A stretch of DNA of 64,000 bases from JANQRA01 sp035550735. GTDB lineage: Bacteria > Actinomycetota > Acidimicrobiia > Spongiisociales > ZC4RG35. The translations under genes were made by a program, and so were the position numbers. Numbering within the stretch: position 1 is the stretch's first letter; each line of letters begins with the position of its first letter. The DNA is taken from contig DASZOM010000047.1 in assembly GCA_035550735.1 (NCBI GenBank), forward strand, positions 1 through 64,000, written 5' to 3'. Shown here piece by piece: positions 50,764 to 59,843 of this stretch. Under the pieces are notes generated by a model. That model worked only from the letters and a program-made list of their open reading frames with translations. It searched no databases and was not told the origin of the DNA.

Positions 50764-51246
50764 ATGCCGAGAAAGTCACTCGCCCATCTCGAATGCTCGG
50801 TCGCCAACACCGTCGAGGTGGTGAACGACTCGTGGACCGTCCTCATCCTCCGCGACGCATTCCTCGGGGTTCGCCGCTTCGACCAGTTCGTGGAGAGTCT
50901 GGGCATCGCCCGCAACACCCTCACCGACCGGCTGGAGAAGCTGGTGGCAGCGGGGGTGCTCAGCGCGGTCCCCTATCAGGACACACCGCTTCGCCACGAA
51001 TACCGGCTCACCGAGAAGGGCAAGGACCTCTTCGACGTCCTGATGACCCTGTGGGCCTACGGTGAGCGTTGGAACCCGCCTTCCGACCCGGATCACCAGC
51101 GAGTCTTTCACATCGACTGCGGCGAGGAGGCCGAGGCTGTGTCCTACTGCTCACATTGCGAGCGTCGGCTCACCCGTCACAACGTCCGGATCCTCCCCCC
51201 CAACCCGGTGGTGGGTGAGGTGGCGATGGCCGACTCATCCGCCTGA
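50764..51246 (+). CDS. HxlR-family transcriptional regulator
   Basis: A 160-residue winged-helix regulator. The HxlR core spans about 8-100: ECSVANTVEVVNDSWTVLILRDAFLGVRRFDQF, then GIARNTLTDRLEKLVAAGVL and YRLTEKGKDL. The C-terminus has a CSHCERR motif, a possible redox or metal site. ATG 50764 is preferred to a GTG that lies inside operator 2. It faces the 37-codon gene/hydrolase unit, and the twin operators between are the obvious sites for auto- and cross-regulation. Confidence 0.88.
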   Translation: MPRKSLAHLECSVANTVEVVNDSWTVLILRDAFLGVRRFDQFVESLGIARNTLTDRLEKLVAAGVLSAVPYQDTPLRHEYRLTEKGKDLFDVLMTLWAYGERWNPPSDPDHQRVFHIDCGEEAEAVSYCSHCERRLTRHNVRILPPNPVVGEVAMADSSA

Positions 51247-51247
51247 G

Positions 51248-54200
51248 TCAGGCTCCAATCGAAATCGAATCGACGTCGCTCTCCGCGGGGGCGAAGCGAG
51301 ACATGATCAACTCGATCGCGTCGTCCACGGAGAGATCACGCCCCTCGTCGACACGGGTCTCGTAGTCGTCGCCGAGGGTGGCGCTCGCCGACATCTCTGC
51401 CTGCTCCAGCAGTGGGGCGATCCATGGCACCGGTTGATGCCCGAATGCCTCCCGCGCCACGTCGCCGGCGCCGATCAGCAATGCGGCCAGGGCATGGTCA
51501 CCACGCACCGAGGCGACCAGGGCCATCATCCCGATGCAGTCGCAAAGGCCGCGGGCGTCCCGGAGCTGCTGTCGCACCAGGAGGCTCGCCTGCAGTCTCT
51601 CCACCGCGGTGTCCAGATCGCCCATCATGAAGGCGAGGACGCCCAGGCTGAGCTGGGTGTGACCCACTCCCCAGGTCAATCCGCTGCTATCGGAATACTC
51701 AAAGGCCTGACGTAACAGTGTGTCCGCGGTCATGAAGTCGTTCCGTGCCAGCGCGATGTGGGCCAGCCCGTAGGTGCACCAGGCGTCGGCGAGCCAGTCG
51801 AGACCGTGCTTGCGCACCAGGTCGATCGACTCGAGGAACTGCGCCTCGGCCGCGTCGTGATCACCACGGTTGTAGGTGGTCATCCCATGCATGGCGAGGG
51901 CACGGCCCAGCCACTCCTCGTCACCGAGCTCACGCATCATCTCCACCGAGGTGGAGAGCGCCCACTCCGACTCATCCGGGTCCCCGCCGAGCATCTCGAG
52001 CCAGCCGAGGGCGGTGTGGGCCACCGCACGAGGGAAGGTCGTCCCCTCGTCTGTGGTGAGTGCGATCAGGGCGCGATTCCAGCGCAAGCCCTCGGTGACG
52101 TAGCCCCGGGTATCCCAGAACAGGGGAAGCATCCCGCAGACCGTGAGGGCCTGGTCGGTCCCCAAATCGTTCTCCACGCTCCACGCCAGCGCCTCGCGCA
52201 GGTTGAAGCGCTCACGCTCGACGGTGTCGAGGAACGCCGGGAAGTCCGGGGTGGCGAGGATGGTCCCGATGCTCTCCGACAACGAGCAGCACCACGCGAG
52301 GTGACGCGACCGGATCTCCACCTCTTCGCCGGCGGAGCGCAACGCCTCGAAGCAGAACTCGCGCAACGTCTCCAGCAGCCGGTAGCGGGGGTGCCCCTCC
52401 TCGTCGATGGCGAAGACGACGAGCGACTTGGCGACGAGATCCTCCAGGACGTCGATCGTCCTCGCCTCGGCGATCAGATCGTCGCAGCAGACCGCCAGGG
52501 CCCCCTCCAGGGTCCATCCACCCGAGAAGACCGCGAGCCGCCGGAAGACCGCCTTCTCCTCCTCGTCGAGCAGCTCGTAGCTCCACTGGATGGCGGCGCG
52601 CAGGGTGCGGTGGCGCTCCGGGAGGTCCTGAGAGCCCCGGTCGAGCAGGCCGAAGAGGTCGTCCAGCCGGTCGAGGAGCATCTCGACCGAGAAGGAACGG
52701 AGACGAGCCGCCGCCAGCTCGATGGCGAGGGGCAGCCCGTCGAGACGTCTCGTGATCTCGGCCACCACCGGCTCGGTGACCTCGTTGAGCTCGAAGTCGG
52801 AGCGGACCGCCTTGGCACGCTCGGTGAACAGGATCACCGCATCGGATGCCGATATCGCCTCGGAATCGGCGTCGGTCTCGGGGACCGGGAGCGGTGACAG
52901 CGGGTACTCGTGCTCCCAGCCGATACGCAGCGGCGACCTGCTGGTGGCGAGGATCCGGGCGCGAGGGAGGGTCTCGAGGATGCGCCCGACATCGGAGGCC
53001 GCGTCGAGCAGCTGCTCCAGGTTGTCCAGCACCAGGAGGATGTGTGCGTCCCCGATCACCGAAGCCAGCCCGTCGAGAAGAGAACGCTCGCTCGACTCCC
53101 GAACTCCCAGGCTCCGCGCCACCACGGGGAGGAATCGGGCGGGATCGCGGACCGCGCTGAGGTCGACGAACACCACGCCATCGTCGAACTCGGAGGCGAG
53201 ACGCGACGCCAGCTCGACGGCGAGACGGGTCTTGCCGGTCCCTCCCGGACCGGTGAGGGTCACCAGCCGGACCGAGTCCCGCATCAGCATCTCGGTGGCG
53301 CCTGCGACGTCGGCGGCCCTGCCCACGATGGGCCGGGGAGTCGCCGGGAGCGCCGAGGGAGTCCGGGGACGGGCCCGGGGCGGGGTGGTCACCACCGGGG
53401 CGCCGGGGACGTCGAGACGGAAGATCTTCTCGCTCCGCCCGATGCCACGCAGCTCGTAGTGGCCCATGTCCGCCAATCGCCAGCCATGCGAGCCTGCGAT
53501 GTCCTCGACGAGAGTCAGGGTCGCGGTGGAGAGGAGGATCTGGCCACCCTGAGCAGCAGCGCCGATGCGGGAGGCGACATGAACGTCCAGACCCACGTAC
53601 CCCTCGACGGTCCTCGTCGCCGAGCCGGTGTGCAGCCCGATCCGGCATCGCGGCTCCTCACCGTTCGGCCACACGGTCTCGACCATGCCCACCTGGATGG
53701 CGGCGGCCGCGGACACCGCCGACCGGGCGTCGGCGAACACGCAGAAGAATCCGTCGCCCTCGGTGTTGACCACATGGCCGCCGTGCGACGTCGTCGCCGC
53801 GGTCACCAGCGAGTGGTACTCGGAGAGCAGAGCCGGGTAGGTGTCGCCGAGCCGGCGCAACATCTCGGTCGAGCCCTCGAGGTCGGCGAACATGAAGGTG
53901 AGCGTGCCCGAGTCGGGTTGTCCCTCCTCGGGAGTGTGGAAGCGCTCCGAGATGAGGACGGCCAGGTCGTCGATCACGAGCTCCGACAGCTCCTCGGGGC
54001 TGGAGAACATGCGGAAGGTGACGTCACCGGTGTCCATGATGCCGTTGAGCATCCTGGTGAGGGCCGGGTCACGCTCCGGGGCGGGCTCCTTGACGTAGAC
54101 CAGCCTGGGCACACCGTGGGCACGGGCGTACTCGTCCTCGATGCCGGAGATCTCCATGTCGGGAGAGACCCATCCGTACGACTGCCAGTAGATCGCGACG

Positions 54201-54421
54201 AAGACATCGGACTGCTCGAGATAGGAGCGATAGGTCTCGGCAGGAGGATGTGGCCGTGCTCCGGCCTCGAACATCACGGGCGCCAGGTGGAATCTCTCGA
54301 TGGCCGCCTTCACCGTCTCCCTCTCCGCGGCGAGCTCGGTGAGAGTCGAGGAAACGAAGACGCGCAGACGCTGATCAGGTGTGCTGATCGATGGCGCCCT
54401 CGCCGTGCCCGAAGCTCCCAT
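51248..54421 (-). CDS. DUF4062 - class III nucleotide cyclase - NTPase - TPR signalling protein
   Basis: A 1057-residue multidomain protein. Residues 18-115 are a DUF4062 domain (RLRVFVSSTLTELAAERE, IYWQSYGWV). Residues 172-345 are an adenylate/guanylate cyclase catalytic domain with both metal-binding Asp (Asp180 in FADLEGST, Asp223 in EGDGFF). A P-loop NTPase follows (TLTGPGGTGKTRLA near residue 425, LLVLDNLEQLL, then LPLAIELAAARL as in LuxR/AfsR-like STAND ATPases), a helical region, and TPR-like repeats (about 780-1000). No DNA-binding domain or membrane helix. It may couple detection of a signal by the TPR part to cyclic nucleotide production. ATG 54421 is preferred because GAAGGG lies upstream. 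Confidence 0.87.
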   Translation of the reverse strand: MGASGTARAPSISTPDQRLRVFVSSTLTELAAERETVKAAIERFHLAPVMFEAGARPHPPAETYRSYLEQSDVFVAIYWQSYGWVSPDMEISGIEDEYARAHGVPRLVYVKEPAPERDPALTRMLNGIMDTGDVTFRMFSSPEELSELVIDDLAVLISERFHTPEEGQPDSGTLTFMFADLEGSTEMLRRLGDTYPALLSEYHSLVTAATTSHGGHVVNTEGDGFFCVFADARSAVSAAAAIQVGMVETVWPNGEEPRCRIGLHTGSATRTVEGYVGLDVHVASRIGAAAQGGQILLSTATLTLVEDIAGSHGWRLADMGHYELRGIGRSEKIFRLDVPGAPVVTTPPRARPRTPSALPATPRPIVGRAADVAGATEMLMRDSVRLVTLTGPGGTGKTRLAVELASRLASEFDDGVVFVDLSAVRDPARFLPVVARSLGVRESSERSLLDGLASVIGDAHILLVLDNLEQLLDAASDVGRILETLPRARILATSRSPLRIGWEHEYPLSPLPVPETDADSEAISASDAVILFTERAKAVRSDFELNEVTEPVVAEITRRLDGLPLAIELAAARLRSFSVEMLLDRLDDLFGLLDRGSQDLPERHRTLRAAIQWSYELLDEEEKAVFRRLAVFSGGWTLEGALAVCCDDLIAEARTIDVLEDLVAKSLVVFAIDEEGHPRYRLLETLREFCFEALRSAGEEVEIRSRHLAWCCSLSESIGTILATPDFPAFLDTVERERFNLREALAWSVENDLGTDQALTVCGMLPLFWDTRGYVTEGLRWNRALIALTTDEGTTFPRAVAHTALGWLEMLGGDPDESEWALSTSVEMMRELGDEEWLGRALAMHGMTTYNRGDHDAAEAQFLESIDLVRKHGLDWLADAWCTYGLAHIALARNDFMTADTLLRQAFEYSDSSGLTWGVGHTQLSLGVLAFMMGDLDTAVERLQASLLVRQQLRDARGLCDCIGMMALVASVRGDHALAALLIGAGDVAREAFGHQPVPWIAPLLEQAEMSASATLGDDYETRVDEGRDLSVDDAIELIMSRFAPAESDVDSISIGA

Positions 54422-54506
54422 TACCCAGGCCCTTCCCCCGGTGACGCACCGGAGCCGACACAATAGCCAGGCGTGGGATCTGCGCCCGTTGCGATATGTT
54501 GGCCAC

Positions 54507-55052
54507 ATGACCCATGTCGCCCTGCTCCGCGGAGTCAACGTCGGCGGGAAGAACAGGGTGGAGATGGCCCGTCTCCGTGACCTCTTCGAGGGACTGGGTC
54601 ACAAGGACGTGCGCACATTCATCAACTCGGGGAATGTGATCTTCAGGGCGAGGGGGCGGGGCAATCCGGCGAGGGCGATCACGGCTGCCATCGAGAAGGA
54701 GTTCGGGTTCCCGGTCGAGGTTCTCGTCAAGGATCTCGAGGCCATGGAGAGGGTGGAAAGGGCCATCCCCGAGCACTGGGTCGACGACAAGGCGATGAGG
54801 ACCTATGTGATGTTCCTCTGGGACACGGTGGACGACGCCTCGGTGGTCGACGACCTCCCCCTTCGGGAGGGCATGGACAACGTCATATACGTCGAGGGAG
54901 CACTGATCTGGCAGGTCGACCGTGTGCACGTCACCAAGAGCGGGATGAACAAGGTTGTCTCCGGGCCTCTGTACAAGGCGATGACCATCCGCAACGCCAA
55001 TTCGGTGCGCAAGATCGCCTCGATGATGAGGGAATCCGCAGGCGTCGACTGA
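54507..55052 (+). CDS. DUF1697 family protein
   Basis: A 181-residue protein of the DUF1697 family, function unknown. Typical elements are VALLRGVNVGGKNRVEMARLRDLFEGLG, VRTFINSGNVIF and the C-terminal SGMNKVVSGPLYKAMTIRNANSVRKI (R-N-x-x-T-x-x-K type). Cytosolic. The ATG follows TATGTT (54495-54500) by six bases, so it is probably leaderless. It lies divergent from the cyclase gene; the sequence between is only 85 bases. Confidence 0.85.
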   Translation: MTHVALLRGVNVGGKNRVEMARLRDLFEGLGHKDVRTFINSGNVIFRARGRGNPARAITAAIEKEFGFPVEVLVKDLEAMERVERAIPEHWVDDKAMRTYVMFLWDTVDDASVVDDLPLREGMDNVIYVEGALIWQVDRVHVTKSGMNKVVSGPLYKAMTIRNANSVRKIASMMRESAGVD

Positions 55053-55073
55053 GCGCGTGGGGAGAGCGTTACC

Positions 55074-56174
55074 GTGGCCGTCATGAGTGCCCTTGCCGTC
55101 TTGACATCGGGTGGCGATGCCCCTGGCATGAACGCAGCCATCAGGGCGGTCACCAAGGTGGCCGCGTCACACGGGCTGCCCACGTGGGGCGTCGAGATGG
55201 GCTTCGACGGGCTCATCGACGGGGAACTGCGACCCCTGATCAGACGAAACAAGCAGGGCGACCCGGCTCCCCTCCACGAGGTGGAGAGTGAGGGGGGCAA
55301 GGGGGGCACCATCCTGAGCACCAGCCGGGGGAAGCGCTTCTTCGAGCGCGAGTCGCGGGTGGCGGCGGCGGCACAGCTGGAGAAGTACTCGATCACCGGC
55401 TTGGTGGTGATCGGGGGCAACGGCTCGATGGCAGGCGCCCATGCCCTGGCCGCGGAGACCGACATCCCCATCGTGGGGATCCCCGCGTCGATCGACAACG
55501 ACATCGGCCTCACCCGTGAGGCGCTCGGTGTGGACACGGCTCTCAACACGATCGTCGAGGCCTGTGACAACATCTCGGACACGGCGCGTTCGCATCACCG
55601 TGCCTTCATCGTCGAGGTGATGGGGCGGGAGTCGGGGTATCTGGCGATGGCGTCGGCCGTGGCCACCGCCGCCGACGCGGTCCTGATGCCGGAGAAGCCA
55701 CACACCCGCGAGGAGGTCATCGACTCGGTGGTCAACTGCATTCGGACCAGCTTCGATGCGGCCCGGGACAAGACCCGGGTGCTGATCATCAAGGCCGAGG
55801 GTGTCGACGTGCCCACTCACGAGATCGTGGACGAGGCGACCAGACGCTGCCGGGCTCTCGGGATCGAGTACGACATCAGGGGGACGGTCCTCGGTCATGT
55901 CGTTCGCGGGGGTGACGCATCCTTCCGCGACCGGTTGCTCGCCGGCCGTTTCGGACGGGTGGCCGTGGAGGCGATCCTGGAAGGCCACAGCGATGTCATG
56001 ACCGGGTGGAACATCGGGATCGAGCTGGGCAAGCCGACCACCGACGACTGGATCCGGCTGTTCGACATCGCCGACGTCATCGCCGAGACCGAGGCCCTCC
56101 TCGACGGCTCCTCGCCCGTCTCGATCGACAGGATCGCCCGCATGGAGGCGATCCAGGGAGTGCTCGCGCTCTAG
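55074..56174 (+). CDS. pfkA: 6-phosphofructokinase
   Basis: A 366-residue phosphofructokinase of the group A, ATP- or PPi-dependent kind. Motifs are TSGGDAPGMNAAIRAV, VIGGNGSMAGA, PASIDNDIG, GVDTALNTIVEA, VEVMGRESGYLA and the substrate loop IKAEGV. After GG in VIGGNGS and in the PASIDND motif the pattern resembles the mixed-substrate (PPi-capable) actinobacterial type; the residue after the second Gly of the first motif (GGDAPG) fits ATP use as well, so the donor cannot be fixed. GTG 55074 follows GGGGAGAG by seven bases; ATG 55083 is an alternative. Confidence 0.93.
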   Translation: MAVMSALAVLTSGGDAPGMNAAIRAVTKVAASHGLPTWGVEMGFDGLIDGELRPLIRRNKQGDPAPLHEVESEGGKGGTILSTSRGKRFFERESRVAAAAQLEKYSITGLVVIGGNGSMAGAHALAAETDIPIVGIPASIDNDIGLTREALGVDTALNTIVEACDNISDTARSHHRAFIVEVMGRESGYLAMASAVATAADAVLMPEKPHTREEVIDSVVNCIRTSFDAARDKTRVLIIKAEGVDVPTHEIVDEATRRCRALGIEYDIRGTVLGHVVRGGDASFRDRLLAGRFGRVAVEAILEGHSDVMTGWNIGIELGKPTTDDWIRLFDIADVIAETEALLDGSSPVSIDRIARMEAIQGVLAL

Positions 56175-56182
56175 CCCGCCCC

Positions 56183-58489
56183 CTAGCGACGGAAGACGTC
56201 GGGAGGGATCGGGCCCTGTTCCCGGCGGCGGGCGCCGAGACCGGAAAGATACTGGTTGGGGAAACCGTGGTCGGTGTAGCCGAGGTCGATGGCGGCGTTC
56301 ATCGTCCAATACGGATCGACGAGATGGGGCCGTGCCAGGACACAGAGGTCGGCCCGCCCCGCCACGAGGATGTTGTGGACGTCGTCGATCGACGAGACCG
56401 CTCCCACAGTCATGGTGGCGATTCCCGCTTCGTTGCGAATCCGGTCGCTGAATGGCGTCTGGTAGAGACGGCCGTATTCCGGGCTGGCATAGATGGTTGT
56501 CTGGCCCGTGGAGACGTCGATGAGATCACAGCCATGCTCCCTGAGCCGGGTGGCGAACACCACTGCATCGTCGCCCGTGAAGCCTCCCTCGACCCAGTCG
56601 GTTGCCGAGATTCGGACCGACATCGGCTTGTCGGCGGGCCAGACGTCGCGCACCGCGTCGAAGATCTCGAGGGGATAGCGCATCCGGTTCGCGAGATCTC
56701 CCCCGTAATCGTCGGAGCGCTGGTTGGTCAGTGGCGAGAGGAAGCTGGAGAGGAGATAGCCATGGGCGAAGTGGAGCTCCAGCCAGTCGAAGCCTGCCCC
56801 GTCCCCGAGCTCGGCGGAGCGCACATGCTGATCCCGCACCATCTCCATGTCGGCCCGGCTCATCTCCCGGGGCACCTGGCTGTCGGGTCGAAACTTGATC
56901 GGTGAGGCCGACATGATCTCCCACTCCCCGGACTCGAGTGGGACGTTGTCCCCCTCCCACATCAGCCTCGTGGCCCCCTTCCGCCCGGAGTGGCCGATCT
57001 GCAGGCCGATCTTCGCCGTGGTGTGACCGTGGACGAATTCGACGATTCGCTCCCACACATCCGCCTGCTCCCGACTCCAGATCCCGGTGTCGCCCGGTGA
57101 GATCCGCCCCTCCGGGGAGACACAGGCCATCTCGGTCATGACCAGACCGGCGCCGCCCACCGCCCGGCTACCGAGATGGACCAGGTGCCATTCGTTGGGC
57201 ATGCCGTCCACCGCCGAGTACTGGTCCATCGGAGAGACCACGATCCGGTTGGCGAGGGTGACCCCGCGCACCTGATAGGGGTGGAAAATGGGTGGCGTGG
57301 CCGGGTCCTTGGGCACCGGGGACCCGTGCTCGGATGCGGCATACCAGGCGTCCACCGTCTCCATATAGGAGGGATCGCGAAGACGCAGGTTGTCGTAGGT
57401 GACACGCTGGCTACGGGTGAGCAGGCTGAAGACGAACTGCTCCGCGTCCATGTCGCGATAGCGATCGGCCCCCTCGAACCACTCCAAGCTGGCCTTCGCC
57501 GCCCGTTGCAGACTCTCCACCTCGGGACGGCGCTCCGTCTCGTACGCCCCGAGCGCCTCGTCCAGGGGCATGCCCGAGGTGAGCTTGGCGGCGAGCGAGA
57601 TCGCATCCTCCATCGCCAGCTTGGTGCCCGAGCCGACCGAGAAGTGGGCGGTGTGGATGGAGTCGCCAATCAGGACCACGTTGCCGGTGTGCCACCGGGA
57701 GCAGGTGATGGTGGGGAACTGCAGCCACTTCGAGTTGTTCCCGACCAGGGTCGCTCCCTCGAGATGCCCGGCGAAAAGCGACTCGCACTCGGCGAGGGCG
57801 TATTCGTCGCTGGCTCCGGGCGGGAACACATCCTCCTCGGTCTTGTCCAGCCCGAGAGCCCGCCAGGTCTCGGGGGCCATCTCCACGATGAAGGTGCTTC
57901 CCTCCTCGGAGTAGGGGTAGATGTGGGCCCAGACCATCCCCGCCGAGGTCTCCTCGAAGATGAAGTGGAACCGGTCGTACACCCGCGGAGTCCCGAACCA
58001 GACGTACTTGTTCACCCTGAGGTCGACCCTGGGCTCGAGCACATCCGCCAGCGAGCGACGCACCATCGAGTTGGCGCCGTCGGCACCCACCACCAGGTCC
58101 GCATCGGGGAGGGCGCCCAAGTCCGGGATGTCCGCCGAGAAGTGGAGCCGGGCTCCCAGGTCGGTGGCCCGGTCGGAGAGGATCTGGAGCAGCCGTTGCC
58201 GGCTGGCCGCGGAGAAGCCATGACCCCCTGACACGTAGTGCCTGCCCGAGGTGTGGGTCACCTCGATGTCGCCCCAATGGATGAAGCTGTCCGCCAGGGC
58301 CCGATAGCTGGGCAGATCCGCCTCCTCGAAGTGATCGAGCGTCTCGTCGGAGAAGACCACACCGAACCCGTAGGCGTCACCCGGGGCGTTGCGTTCGAAG
58401 ACCTCCACGTCGATTCTCGGGTCCGCCTGTCGCAGCAGGATGGCCAGATAGAGCCCCGCCGGGCCACCCCCGACACAGACGACCTTCAT
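56183..58489 (-). CDS. FAD monooxygenase/old yellow enzyme fusion (salicylyl-CoA 5-hydroxylase or 2-aminobenzoyl-CoA monooxygenase/reductase type)
   Basis: A 768-residue bifunctional flavoenzyme. Residues 1-385 form an FAD-dependent aromatic hydroxylase: VCVGGGPAGLYLAI, VVGADGANSMVR, and LIGDSIHTAHFSVGSGTKLAMEDA. Residues about 400-760 form an NADH:flavin oxidoreductase of the old yellow enzyme type: NRIVVSPMDQYSA, HLVHLGSRAVGGAGLVMTE, and ELHFAHGYLLSSFLSP. This domain order is known from 2-aminobenzoyl-CoA monooxygenase/reductase and from proteins annotated salicylyl-CoA 5-hydroxylase. Substrate would be an aromatic acyl-CoA. No ligase or other ring-degradation gene is next to it. Confidence 0.88.
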   Translation of the reverse strand: MKVVCVGGGPAGLYLAILLRQADPRIDVEVFERNAPGDAYGFGVVFSDETLDHFEEADLPSYRALADSFIHWGDIEVTHTSGRHYVSGGHGFSAASRQRLLQILSDRATDLGARLHFSADIPDLGALPDADLVVGADGANSMVRRSLADVLEPRVDLRVNKYVWFGTPRVYDRFHFIFEETSAGMVWAHIYPYSEEGSTFIVEMAPETWRALGLDKTEEDVFPPGASDEYALAECESLFAGHLEGATLVGNNSKWLQFPTITCSRWHTGNVVLIGDSIHTAHFSVGSGTKLAMEDAISLAAKLTSGMPLDEALGAYETERRPEVESLQRAAKASLEWFEGADRYRDMDAEQFVFSLLTRSQRVTYDNLRLRDPSYMETVDAWYAASEHGSPVPKDPATPPIFHPYQVRGVTLANRIVVSPMDQYSAVDGMPNEWHLVHLGSRAVGGAGLVMTEMACVSPEGRISPGDTGIWSREQADVWERIVEFVHGHTTAKIGLQIGHSGRKGATRLMWEGDNVPLESGEWEIMSASPIKFRPDSQVPREMSRADMEMVRDQHVRSAELGDGAGFDWLELHFAHGYLLSSFLSPLTNQRSDDYGGDLANRMRYPLEIFDAVRDVWPADKPMSVRISATDWVEGGFTGDDAVVFATRLREHGCDLIDVSTGQTTIYASPEYGRLYQTPFSDRIRNEAGIATMTVGAVSSIDDVHNILVAGRADLCVLARPHLVDPYWTMNAAIDLGYTDHGFPNQYLSGLGARRREQGPIPPDVFRR

Positions 58490-58530
58490 CGCCCCCAACT
58501 TATCTCACCATGCCCGGCCACGCGTGACAG

Positions 58531-58600
58531 CCCAACGTCGACACGCAACCCAGGGTTGTGAGCGTCGCTGAGCGAGCTCACAACCCTGGGTTCGGTTGGG
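58531..58600. repeat. Large palindrome in the divergent intergenic region
   Basis: AACCCAGGGTTGTGAGC (58547-58563) is perfectly inverted at 58576-58592, and the 12-base centre is itself nearly palindromic (TCGCT-G-AGCGA). An outer pair CCCAAC (58531-58536) and GTTGGG (58595-58600) encloses it. It lies between two divergent genes, so it is not an ordinary terminator; an operator, a cruciform or a mobile palindromic element are possible. Confidence 0.75.
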
Positions 58601-58609
58601 ATGAGCCGC

Positions 58610-58638
58610 TTGACGTCTCGATCCCAGCTTTGTATGTT
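58610..58638 (+). promoter_or_regulatory. Promoter of the ROK/sugar-uptake operon
   Basis: TTGACG (58610-58615), 17 bases, TATGTT (58633-58638), the same hexamers and spacing as the sulfurtransferase promoter at 40161-40189. Confidence 0.65.
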
Positions 58639-58647
58639 TACTAAACA
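58635..58647. promoter_or_regulatory. Operator candidate for the ROK repressor
   Basis: TGTTTACTAAACA, a perfect 13-base palindrome overlapping the 3' half of the -10 element. AT-rich and of the TTTAnTAAA kind bound by NagC/XylR-type ROK repressors. Confidence 0.6.
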
Positions 58648-58667
58648 TTCTTACCTGGGCAGTCGAG

Positions 58668-59843
58668 ATGAGCACGACAACACCGAGTGCGCGACCGGGG
58701 TTGACCCCCCTCTCCACCCGGGCAAAGGCGACACGGGGCCAGACCCGCACCAACAACCTCCGGCTCGCCCTCCAGATCATCTTCTCCGACTCCCCCACCT
58801 CCCGTGCCTCGGTGGCCCGGGCATCCCGACTGACACCGGCGACCGCATCGGACCTCGTTGACGAGCTCCTCGACCTCGGTCTTGTCATGGAGACGGGCAC
58901 CGGGCCTTCCGCCGGTGGCAAGCCGCCCAAGCTGATCGCACCCAACCCGGAGGGGCGGTCGATCATCGCCCTCGACATTTCCTCCTCACTGTTCCACGGG
59001 GCGGTGGTCGACCTCTCCGGGGAGATCGTGACCACGAGGTCGATCCTGGGCAACACCGGCGATGCCGCCATCGCAGTCGTGGCCGACCTGATATCCGAGC
59101 TCGCCGTCTCCAGCCCCGCTCCGCTGCTCGGTGTCGGCATCGGGACACCGGGCGTCGTCGACGTCCCCGCAGGCCTGGTCACCTCGGCCAACCTGGGATG
59201 GCACGACGCGCCTGTCGCCGCCGAGCTCGCCCGGGCCACGGACGCGCCGATCCACATCACCAACGACGCCCAGGCGGCGGCGCTCCACGAGTACAGCGTC
59301 CACGCCCCGGCGGTGGCCAGCCTGGCACTGGTGCAGGTGGGTCGGGGGATAGGCACAGGTCACGTCCTCGACGGGCATCTCTTCCAGGGTGAGAACGCGG
59401 CCACCGGCGAGATCGGACATGTCCGGCTCGACGACGGGGGGAAGCGGTGCAGCTGTGGCAACACCGGCTGCCTGGAGACGGTGGCGTCGATGTCCGCCCT
59501 GCTGGAGAAGGTCGGTGGCGACCAGACCGTGAGTCACGACCGCATCGCCGAAGTCGCCGAGGACCCTGCGGCGGAATCGGCGATCGAGGCCGCAGCGGTC
59601 GCGCTGGGACGTGGGCTGGCGCCCATGGTCGCCCTCTTCGCCAACCGCGAGATCGTCCTCTGGGGCGAGGTCACGTCGCTCGGCGAGACTTATCGCCGGA
59701 TCGTGGAGAGGGAGATCCGCTCCCGCGTCCTCCCGGTCAACACCGAGCAGATACAAGTGCGATACGGCACCGCCGGAGACGACGCTGTGATCAGGGGCGC
59801 CGCCGCCCTGGTCCTCTCCAGCGAGCTCGGGGTGGTCTGGTGA
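58668..59843 (+). CDS. ROK family transcriptional repressor
   Basis: A 391-residue regulator. Residues about 25-85 form a winged helix (SRASVARASRLTPATASDLVDELLDLGLV) and the rest is a ROK sugar-kinase fold used as a sugar sensor: IALDISSSLFHGAVVDL, GVGIGTPGVVD, HVRLDDGGKRCSCGNTGCLETVAS with the Cys3 zinc motif. It probably senses the sugar, or its phosphate, taken up by the genes that follow, and binds the palindrome at 58635-58647. It is the first gene of the operon. Confidence 0.9.
   Translation: MSTTTPSARPGLTPLSTRAKATRGQTRTNNLRLALQIIFSDSPTSRASVARASRLTPATASDLVDELLDLGLVMETGTGPSAGGKPPKLIAPNPEGRSIIALDISSSLFHGAVVDLSGEIVTTRSILGNTGDAAIAVVADLISELAVSSPAPLLGVGIGTPGVVDVPAGLVTSANLGWHDAPVAAELARATDAPIHITNDAQAAALHEYSVHAPAVASLALVQVGRGIGTGHVLDGHLFQGENAATGEIGHVRLDDGGKRCSCGNTGCLETVASMSALLEKVGGDQTVSHDRIAEVAEDPAAESAIEAAAVALGRGLAPMVALFANREIVLWGEVTSLGETYRRIVEREIRSRVLPVNTEQIQVRYGTAGDDAVIRGAAALVLSSELGVVW

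Noticed and set aside
53515..54466. Plus-strand open frames opposite the cyclase gene.
   Set aside because: Antisense shadows; the minus frame shows continuous domain signatures.
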